This document shows, piece by piece, positions 55,907-64,000 of a stretch of 64,000 bases of DNA; the first letter of the stretch is position 1, and every line of letters begins with the position of its first letter. The position numbers were made by a program, and so were the translations under genes. The stretch is from Gonatopus flavifemur (lineage: Eukaryota; Arthropoda; Insecta; Hymenoptera; Dryinidae), in assembly GCA_018340375.1 (NCBI GenBank), contig JAFFJZ010000004.1, forward strand, positions 29,424,001 to 29,488,000, written 5' to 3'. The notes beneath the pieces were generated by a model, which saw only the letters and a program-made list of their open reading frames with translations, searched no databases and was not told where the DNA came from.

Positions 55907-57188
55907 CTTATAATGAGCGGATTAAACATGTACCAAACAGAATAATATTTGGAACGGCTGTAGGAGGCTATGATAAGAATCACTTGTTCCCTTCCTAGCA
56001 TACCGTTTCCTGGATGCAAGTATGGATGTAACACGAATCAGATTGAGAATCCACTCAACAGTGGCCTGCCAGCAACGCCATGGCGTGGTGGCGGCAATCG
56101 TGTCGGAAAAACTTTATCTTTCAATTATAATAAATGAAAAATAATTTCCAGAAGAATAATGAATTCTAAGCAATAAAACATTTTTTGGTAATGGAGATTT
56201 TTCAATGTCTTGTAAAATTAATTTTTGCTGCCTTATAAAGCGTGACAAGCTATAGATGGTGTGCACGTGGCAAAACATAAGTCTACCCCTGAATCCACTT
56301 CACTGACCAAGCGGACTCCACTGGACAAACTGTGGACGATTTCAAAAAGAAACTTTCCACGGTCGGACAACAGTAGAACACACGGTCGCATACAGGTAAA
56401 CATAATCCCATAGGCGTTGTGAGACTAAGCAGGACAATAGACATGACTTCTCAAGAGTGGTCCGAAATTTGAAACAAACGGACTAATTTTCTTGCCCGTT
56501 ATTTTGTCCAGAACATGTCTCTCTGGACACGTTCTTGCATGTCCAGAACTTGTTCAACAAACTCATCAGGGTCATTATCTGATGTTTCAGCTAAGCAATC
56601 CTGACCAGCGACAGGAAATGCATTCTTATGTGGTTTTGTGGTACTTGATACACCAAACATCATATAATTGGTTTTTTTTAATACCAAATTGTATATATGT
56701 CACAGCATAAGCAACGAATGAATGACGATTCGTGATTCTCAACGTCAAATCATCAACGCTCAATCAGAATTCAAGAACAGGCGCATTACTTTACTAGTAC
56801 ATAACTCTTTATTTTGATTCTAGGTGTATATAATCGGTTCAAAGGGCGATGCTGATGTACATCCAAAGAGTGTCTGCGAAAATATTTCCGATTTATGTTC
56901 TTGAATTTTGAAGCGTTTATAAAAACAAAATTTAAACTCACGAAATCTGATGAATCGCCGTTATCTATCTTCTCGAATCAATTTCTCGCAACTGGAACTA
57001 TCGTTCAAAGAACGTATTGCAGATTTTCGAGCTTCAATAGTTGAATATGGTGTTATTCGATTACTTTTCGAGAATCATTTTAATAAACGACTCAAACTTT
57101 AGCAATATCCCAACTTTTCGAAAAGGGATTCTTGAGGCAAAATCCAGGAATTTTTTTCTTCGATAAAACATCAAGAAATAGACGTTAC
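55907..57188. other. Non-coding stretch
   Basis: No gene or bounded repeat recognised. CATGTCCAGAAC words appear twice near 56510-56550. Confidence 0.35.
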
Positions 57189-57243
57189 CAAGGGCGTATC
57201 CAGAATTTGTTTGGGTAGGGGACTACGTTTGAGATGTATATCT

Positions 57244-57787
57244 ACACGGAGGAAACGAATGCGTTGAGAAGTCCCATAATTCATTGGGAATCAGCGCCAG
57301 TCTGTAGGGTTACCAGATCGCCGGCGGCCGAAATGAGGACACCTCCCCTGCCATACCTGATGACCTTTTTTGTTTTTTTTAGAGACCAGTATAAATCAGA
57401 CCGTGCTTTTTATATATTATATATCTTTATTTTAAATATCTAATACAGCATAACGAGCATATAATATTTGACTTAGAAATCGAATTGAAAATTTTTATGG
57501 AAAATTCATAAAAATGAGGACACTGGCCGAAAAAAGAGGACACGACCTGCAACTGGTATAAATGAGGACATGTCCACTAAAATGAGGACGTCTGGTAACC
57601 CTACCAGTCTGTGACGGCAGAAGTTATTCACCTCAATTTACTTCTAAAAGTACCATAATTAGATGTATTTCTACAAGAAATTATGGTACTTTTGACGTTA
57701 TATTCAGGTCAATAATTTTATCCGTCACAAACTGGCGCTGATCCTCAATAAATTATGGGACTTTTTAAAATATATTTTTTTGCGTGT
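57244..57787. mobile_element. Palindromic MITE (middle of three nested)
   Basis: ACACGGAGGAAACGAATGCG and the right end TTTTTTTGCGTGT are roughly inverted, followed by AAGTCCCATAAT with ATTATGGGACTT and CAGCGCCAGT with ACTGGCGCTG. The inner part pairs again (AAGTACCATAATT with AATTATGGTACTT). Confidence 0.72.
57305..57603. mobile_element. hAT-type MITE (innermost), 299 bp
   Basis: TAGGGTTACCAGA and TCTGGTAACCCTA are exact inverted 13-mers. Both flanks are CCAGTCTG (57297-57304, 57604-57611), a perfect 8-bp duplication. The interior repeats AATGAGGACA words near both ends. Confidence 0.88.
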
Positions 57788-58204
57788 ATATATACGGAAT
57801 ATAGATATATAGAAAGGAAAAAATTATGGATTGGGGTCCGGACCCTGGACTCCCGGATACGCCCTTGCACGTTACAAAGGAAATGAATGAACTATTCGGA
57901 TAACGAGCACATCGGTTACTCTAATATTCAATGAATATACTTGATAAATTGGAGTCAGCTTTGAACCTAAGCATTTAAGAGCGTTTCACCGAGAAGAAAA
58001 GTTTCTTCATTTTGCGTGAGGAATCCGTTCTTGGGAGGTCAGAAATGTTTTTCGAGACACCATGTATATGGAGTATTCCAATGACGTGCTTTTGCTCTCA
58101 ACTCTTTGAACTTGGGGTCGCTGATGAGGCTTTTTATTATTTGCAATTAGCGCAGTACCTGATCAAGGTCAAGCTCTCAGTGCTGGTTTATCAGTATATA
58201 GAGT

Positions 58205-58440
58205 CCCTGGTTTGAAAAAACCATTGATTCTCGCCAAATCTCACTAAATTACAGTTGAACTTGGACAATGTTCTGGCCCGATCTCATCCAGCAAATGTCA
58301 ATGAGATTTGGTCAGAAAGAACAGTCGATTCTCGCCAAATCTCACTGAATCTGGCCAAATCTCATTGATTCTCGGACAATGTTCTGGCCAAATCTCATTT
58401 AATTTCATTTGTCAGAAGTAATGGATTCTTTTAACCAGGG
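58205..58440. mobile_element. CCCTGG-ended inverted-repeat element, 236 bp
   Basis: CCCTGGTTTGAAAAAACCATT and the right end AATGGATTCTTTTAACCAGGG are inverted, with GT on both flanks. The interior repeats TCTCGCCAAATCTCACT and TGGCCAAATCTCATT. Confidence 0.65.
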
Positions 58441-59199
58441 GTGCTGGTTCATAGTTCTGTATCCCTATTCACCCAGCACGAAATCCGTACGTGCAAGCCA
58501 ACTCCTGGGGAACCAATACTAGCATTGTACTCCGCCTGTTGTCAATATTGGCGTAATTCGAATTCTCCTGATTGAGCGAAGGAATGCGTCTGTTTTTCCA
58601 ATCAATCCTATTTTGTTTTCGATGAATGTTCAATTACAAGAAGCGGTTTATGTTTATGTTTTACATTGAGGCGCTCACCGAAGGGACAAGATCAACCGGC
58701 TCAGTTCACTGGAACGGTTCCTCGGTGTATATTTACCCGTGATGAATTTTTTAAGCGCCCATGAGTGACACTGAAAAAACATTATTTGGACCATAGAAGA
58801 ATCTTCATGTTTTTTGAACAGAAAATGGAGGCAGAATCTGTTGTGTTCACGGAATATTATTTCAAGCGAGTAGCTCTTTCCTGTCCCAGCTAGAAACTGA
58901 TATTTATCGACATGGATCTGATATTGAATTGATGGAGACATCGTGTATCGAAGTCGCATCAAAACTCAATAAAAATCGATTAGTTCGATATCAATTTCGT
59001 ATCATGTTGACATTTGGCTTCACGACTGGGTTACTAAATGCTACACCTGGGCTTGACTTTTTATTCCTGCTGAGAAAATATCAGATTTGTATTCCTAACA
59101 ACGGTTCTTCATGGTGTTCGCAATTATCCGACTCTCCCTTACACATACTGTTATTCCCAAATGGACAGAAAGTTAATTGCTTATAACAAATTCAATTAC
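58441..59199. other. Non-coding or intronic stretch
   Basis: A minus-strand frame (58962-58675) with a donor-like ACGG/GTAAAT near 58741 could hide an exon, but its composition is unlike the supported exons and no acceptor is convincing. Confidence 0.3.
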
Positions 59200-59529
59200 C
59201 TATGTTCCTGTTTCCGCGTCTCCGTGGTGAATTTTCAACATCAGTGAAAGGATCATTAAATATAATGTCACAGGATGCTTTGCGCTTTTTTTTTGAGCAT
59301 ACGTTTTTAAATGAAATGCGCTTGGAATTGTCCAGACGTTTATGTACATGCTGGTAAGGATCTTTCCAAATAGCATCTCCGAATATCCTCCGATAATTAA
59401 AATCTGATTTATCACAGACTTCATTTCCGATCTGAATTGTATTATTATCAGCAACATTCCCGCGAAGTGGTGGATCATTCATCCCATCTTTTGGAACAGT
59501 TATCGAAATATCATTGAATTCTTCATCAT
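59200..59529 (-). CDS. Unrecognised gene, internal exon
   Basis: Acceptor TACTGTTTTTCACAG (ends 59530), donor ATAG/GTAATT (59199). It is 330 nt, phase 1 both ends, with one frame open across it. The peptide runs DEEFNDISITVPKDG, FNYRRIFGDAIWKDP, RLDNSKRISFKNVCSKKKRK, ending RRRGNRNI. The two basic clusters may be nuclear localisation signals. The donor context repeats that of the exon at 31563. The next exons of the same style are 27 kb downstream, across many transposons, so it may instead belong to a separate related gene. The 5' end lies upstream and was not found. Confidence 0.58.
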
Positions 59530-59720
59530 CTGTGAAAAACAGTAAACTGTATTATAAGAGGTTGAATTCATTAAATTGTGAGACAATATGGGAAAAACTT
59601 TGAATCCTTGTTCAACTGACATTGAAGTGTTCTGCCGTCCGAAGCAAGAAGACTGTAAGTACATTTGACTTGAACCGTAAACCGGAGTAAAGAGAATCAG
59701 TTGGGGTAAAGCGAATCGCC

Positions 59721-59992
59721 CTCTCTAAATCTGAAAGGGTGAAAAATCACGTGTTTCACTCCCCTAAGTCTCAAAAGTGAGCCAGTCCACTTCGAGTGGT
59801 ATTTTCACTCGTTTCGAGTGAACCCTCAATCTTTCAGAGTGAAGAATTGACTCTAGAATTTGAGTGGCTGTGAGTTTAAAGCCTCAAACCTTAGAATATC
59901 ACACTAAAAGAGTGGAAATTTCACTCAAAATTTCGACAGGCTCACTTTTGGCTGGCTGAAGAGTGAAATCTCACTGTAAAAATTTTAGAGAG
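59721..59992. mobile_element. CTCTCTAAA-ended element, 272 bp
   Basis: CTCTCTAAATCTGAAAGGGTG and the right end TAAAAATTTTAGAGAG are inverted. TCGC occurs on both flanks (59716-59719, 59993-59996). The interior is packed with AGTGA / TCACT words such as TTTCACTCGTTTCGAGTGAA. Confidence 0.6.
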
Positions 59993-59996
59993 TCGC

Positions 59997-61207
59997 TCGA
60001 TTCTTTCATGACAAAATACCCGTCGCTTATAAGATAGATTAAAACATTTGAACAAAATTTTATAAAGCAATCAATGCCATGAGTTGTGGTATGTACGATA
60101 CTTGGAGTAGAGAAAACTGTTTCAATTGAGTATTATAAATCGATTCCTCCTAATCTGATTTGTCTAATCTTCATGAATTGGTAGGAAGTTTCAATCACTA
60201 GAAGAAAATCAGTGTATTTGACGAAAAAGGTAATATGCATATTCACTGATAAAAGGGTTCCAGGATACAAATTCCAGTTTCATAGCTTACTCTCACATTG
60301 TTTTAGAGGTTTCAATACACCTATTCGTAATTTGACGGGGTAAAACGAATCACAGTTTATCTACTGGATTTGGGTAAGAAATATAACAAGTCGTTTTGTA
60401 ACAATTGCATCTACTACATTGATGATTGAATTATTGAATTTTGCTGGTATGATTCTAATTTCTCTGTATTTCGATTATTTTCTCATTTTTTTATTGAATT
60501 CCCATTTTTCTCTTAACAAATTATTATGAATAAATAGTTCATATGTTGCTACTAAGAGAACCACAATTTTTCATCAACCACTGATTATTCTAGTACCATG
60601 AGTGGAACAAACAATTATTATTAGTGGTCCAATAATGCCTAAATGGAAAAGTACTTGGATAAATAGATATCATAAACAAATGATCCCTTTTACCCCGACC
60701 TATAGGATAGAATGGATTGCTCTTTGATGCATGTTTGAACCTATGAGTGACAGAATAATTTGTTTTTGTATCGATAATGTTGATCATAAAAGTCACATAA
60801 ACATATATGATTTTTCAGAAAACTTTTCGTTCACAGTGGAAACATTTATTTATCAGAAAACGTTGAATTTTGATCCGCTTCACCCCGGTTCACGGAATCC
60901 GAGGAAATGAAGAAAAACTGAAATTTGATTGATTTCTTCATATTTTGAACCGCTGTTATTATAAAAGCGATACGCTTTTTTAAAAATGAAAAACACAGTA
61001 GGATGCAGAAGTTTTCACGATTAAAATGATATGAAAAACTCATTTCCGTCAGGAATGCGACTCACGGTCTTCTTACTTTAGACGGTAATACTTTCCATTA
61101 GAAAATTGTATAACTAAAATCTTATTCACTTCATTCCATAGAGAATAGAAGGAAGGAGAACGATCGCAATACTGTTGAAGTGCCTCCGGAAACGTATCCT
61201 ATATTTG
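59997..61207. other. Non-coding stretch with GGGGTAAAGCGAATC-like motifs
   Basis: GGGGTAAA[AG]CGAATC occurs at 59703 and 60339 (plus) and as diverged complements near 60685 and 60870. No gene is supported. Confidence 0.4.
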
Positions 61208-61215
61208 CCTCAAAA

Positions 61216-61422
61216 CAATGACTTGTAAAGGAGGGGACGTGCGGCTGGTGCGGTGCGCGCCGGGGGCGCTTCACTGGGGGCAGCAAATCACTCAACCATA
61301 AATACCCTCATTACCGATCGGAAAGTTGTTTTTGTTTTTGAAAAATTGAGTATCTAATATTATGTAGGGGCAGCAAATTTAGGATCCGAACCAGGCCCCA
61401 CCGACTCTAGGCTACGCCACTG
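61216..61422. mobile_element. hAT-type MITE, 207 bp
   Basis: Both flanks are CCTCAAAA (61208-61215, 61423-61430), a perfect 8-bp duplication. The right end GGCTACGCCACTG is a common hAT terminus. The left end CAATGACTTG is degenerate. Confidence 0.68.
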
Positions 61423-61430
61423 CCTCAAAA

Positions 61431-62169
61431 TTAACACTGTCGTACGAGTTTACCAACGTGTACTACTGAGTAACCAATAAGACTCTGGTTTTTACAGTTG
61501 CAAGTGCCATCAAATGTGGAAGAAGTACAACTACTATAGACCCCAAATTTGGGCCGCTTTCCGTTGGAGGAAATCAGCCTCGATCGTATTCCTTCCTTCT
61601 ATTCTTCATGCTTTATTTTTGGTGCCGAAAAATGATAATGCCTTGTATCTTATTGAACAAAGAAGAGGGTTAAGCCGGGAACATTCCACTCAGAAATTCT
61701 CGGTTGGGTAGCATGAGTACTTGGGACCTTTCCAGGTGGCGTACAAATCTGAGTGAAAATGGAATAGGTAGCCTGAAAATCCTAGTGTGTTTATCCATTG
61801 ACATGACATTTCAAGTGAAACCTCAAGTCACCAAAAACTGCAAATCATGAGATAATGTATGTCCTGGTCCATCCACCTTTGTAAGACAGTATTCCTACAA
61901 CATGCTGAGAATGTTCACAGTACATGCATAGAATATCTAATGGGCTAAGTTTCTGGGAAGTCACGAAAATAATTTAGGAATTCACAGAAAGTTTATAGAT
62001 TTCTCAATAACCTAGAATTCACAAATTCATCAATTTTTCACCGTACTTTTCTCCTTGAAAATTCACAAATATTTCTTTCAGTGTGGTTATAGTTACTGTT
62101 AGTTATAGTTAGCGTCGGACGTTTTGTCACATTTTTAGACACTGTGGAGTCGTGAAGGAGTCGTTAGTC
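61431..62169. other. Non-coding stretch
   Basis: 61970-62085 resembles the interior of the CCCTGG-ended element at 17966-18259 (TTGAAAAT(C/T)(T/C)ACAAATAT). No bounded element or gene is seen. Confidence 0.35.
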
Positions 62170-64000
62170 CAAAAATTAATTAAACAACTGAATGGGGTTA
62201 TTTGGTGGATGAAATTATGACCTGAGTGTGAGTTGAAGGTTCTATTAATCATCATGTACATTCAAAGATGAAAATTATTGTTGTGTTTACGAAGATGTGA
62301 TGAGAAACACGATCAGAATTTTACTCATGAAATCAATGCGGGAAGCGACGTTCAATGAGAGAGGCACAAAACAATGCGCGTGGCTTATGCGATGAGGGGA
62401 GTAAAGGTAGGGATGAGAGTGGGGAGCATTGTATCCTGCCCTGGAGATGTCGAGGAGTCGCAGAAGCGTCGTGTCGGAGTTGCGATAAATGCACGATTGG
62501 AAAGAGTTAAATTTTTCAACTCTCATCATAATCAGGGTTCAAATTACTCATATTCGGATGAATGTCAATATATTCCTTGTTTATCAGGGCACATTTGCAC
62601 GTTCCAGAAGCGATTCCAAGTCGAACAAACCAAAAACCTAGAGATATAATACGGTAGTTGCGCGGGCGTCGTCTCGGAGCCGCGATGAATGCACGATTGG
62701 GAAGAGTGGAATTTTTCGACTTTTATTAGAATCAGGGTTCAAATCATTCATATTCGAATGAATGTCGAGATATTCCTCGCCTGTGAGGACACAATTGCCC
62801 GTTCCAAAAGCGAGTTCGAGTTGAACAAACAAAATACCTCAAAATATAATACAGGAGTCGTGCAGGCGTCGAAAAATTTCGCTCTTTACAATCCTTTATT
62901 CATATAGACTCCAAGACGAAGCCCGCACGCCTACCGTATTTATCTCGAGATATTCAGTTTGGTCAATTTGGAAAAGATTCTGGAATGTGCACATGTGCCC
63001 TAATCATCAAGGAGTATATTGACATTCATTCAAATATGACCAACTTGAACCCTGATTATGATGAAAGTTGTAAAATTTCACTCTTTCCTATCGTGCTTTT
63101 ATCGCGACTCCGGTATTATACCACGGAGTATTTCGTTTGTTCACTTGGAACCGCTTCTGGAACGTGCAAATGTGCCCTGATAAACAAGGAACATATTGAC
63201 ATTCATTCGAATATGAGTAATTTGATCCCTGATTATGACGGAAGTTGAAAAATTCAACTTTTTCCAATCGTGCATTTATCGCGACTCCAAGACGACGTCC
63301 GCATGGCTCCCATCGTATATCTCAAGTCATTCAGTTTGTTCGACTGGGAATCGCCTCTGGAACATGCAACTGTGTCCTCATAGGCGAGGAATACATTGAC
63401 ATTCATGCGAATATGGGTAATTTGAACCTTGAATATGATGAAAGTTGAAAAATTTTACTTCTCCCAAACGTGCATCCATCGCGACTCCAAGACGACGCCC
63501 GCACAACCTCCGTATTATGTCTAGAGTCATTCAGTGTGTTCGACTGGGAATCGCCTCTGGAACATGCAATTGTGTCCTCATGGGCAAGGAATATATTGAA
63601 GACCATTCTAATATGAGTAGTTTGAACCCTAATTACTAAAGAAGTCGAAAAGTTTCACTCTTCTCAATCGTGCATTCATTGCAACTCCAACACGACGCCC
63701 GTGCGACTCCTCGGCATGTCCAGGGCGGGATACAATGCTTCCCACTCTTATCCCTACCTTTACTTCCTCCTTCGCATAAGTCACGCCCATTCTTTTGTGC
63801 CTCTCTCATCGAACGTCGCTTCCCACCTTGATTTCATGAACCAATTTTGATCGTGTTTCTCATCACATCTTCGCAAATACAACCATAATTCTCATCATTG
63901 AATGCACACGAAGATTTGTAAAGACTTCAACTTACACTTAGGTCATAATTTCTTCTGTCAAATAGCCCGATTCCGTTGTTCAAGCAATGTTTGAACTGAC
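62170..64000. mobile_element. Fold-back element with about 190-bp tandem repeats in its arms, cut by the window end
   Basis: The left arm from about 62170 (TGAAATTATGACCTGAG, GATGTGATGAGAAACACGAT) is the complement of the right arm ending at the window edge (ATCGTGTTTCTCATCACATC, TTAGGTCATAATTTC). Each arm contains repeats of about 190 bp marked by CGACTCCAAGACGACGCCCG and TTCGACTGGGAATCGCCTCTGGAAC (or complements). About two units are on the left (62460-62870) and at least three on the right (63100-63700). Frames such as SGTCNCVLIGEEYIDIH recur because the unit recurs, so they are not genes. Confidence 0.75.

Larger units (their letters stand above)
57189..57867. mobile_element. hAT-type MITE (outermost of three nested)
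   Basis: CAAGGGCGTATCCAG and CGGATACGCCCTTG are inverted. Flanks gacgttac (57181-57188) and cacgttac (57868-57875) match at 7 of 8, fitting hAT. Its own sequence is only about 135 bp: the rest is the nested pair. Confidence 0.75.

Noticed and set aside
58675..58962. Minus-strand frame with a phase-1 donor-like ACGG/GTAAAT between the exon at 59200 and its neighbours
   Set aside because: The acceptor is weak and the peptide lacks the polar composition of the supported exons. Left unannotated until spliced reads are seen.
63000..63640. Tandem repeat protein suggested by recurring CALINKEHIDIH / CVLIGEEYIDIH frames
   Set aside because: The recurrence is explained by the 190-bp DNA repeat of the fold-back arm, and each frame is closed by stops within a unit or two.

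Overview
This window is eukaryotic, AT-rich and dominated by repeats. Its mix of Tc1/mariner, piggyBac, hAT, RTE, Jockey/CR1-like and Penelope-like sequences, tRNA-headed SINE fragments and introns of 60-140 nt points to an arthropod, most likely an insect. I cannot name the species. No bacterial operons, rRNA genes, intact tRNA genes or CRISPR arrays were seen.

Layout. 1-2475: fold-back element with tandemly repeated arms. 2846-3705: dead Tc1/Tc3-like transposase. 4424-4915: two MITEs. 6330-7560: diverged repeats. 7940-12826: a DUF4817-type transposase on the minus strand, split by a nearly full-length Jockey/CR1-like LINE (8567-12519) with a 6-bp target duplication. 13032-16931: a palindromic MITE, an almost intact piggyBac (13621-16093) and a piggyBac-like MITE. 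17966-19168: two inverted-repeat elements. 21886-22988: CACTG-ended element. 24220-26630: four exons of an unrecognised minus-strand gene. 27765-28412: LINE tail. 31217-32230: three more exons of the same style. 32517-34777: 5'-truncated RTE with a 12-bp duplication. 35000-42287: a run of inverted-repeat elements, including a 3.2-kb element with 500-bp TIRs that carries an uncharacterised conserved protein. 43598-51036: a 7.4-kb hAT with perfect 8-bp duplication and several nested insertions. 53861-55904: nested palindromes and a full-length mariner. 57189-57867: three nested elements. 59200-59529: another host-type exon. 62170-64000: a second fold-back element that runs off the window.

The only sequence that looks like host coding DNA is a set of eight minus-strand exons (59529 down to 24220). 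The seven exons bounded on both sides or opening the short gene keep phase-1 boundaries, and the six internal ones are all multiples of three nucleotides. They encode polar Ser/Asn/Asp-rich protein with no family I recognise. They may belong to one long gene or to two or more related genes. Two of them carry an in-frame TGA at the same place in a shared T-x-Q-[LF]-E motif. This is the most original signal in the window. The second is a group of seven inverted-repeat elements sharing CCCTGG ends but with unrelated stems.

All transposase and reverse-transcriptase genes seen are damaged. The piggyBac (one frameshift, catalytic Asp triad intact) and the LINE (two one-base frameshifts in T runs) are the least damaged and could be recently active copies or could carry assembly errors.
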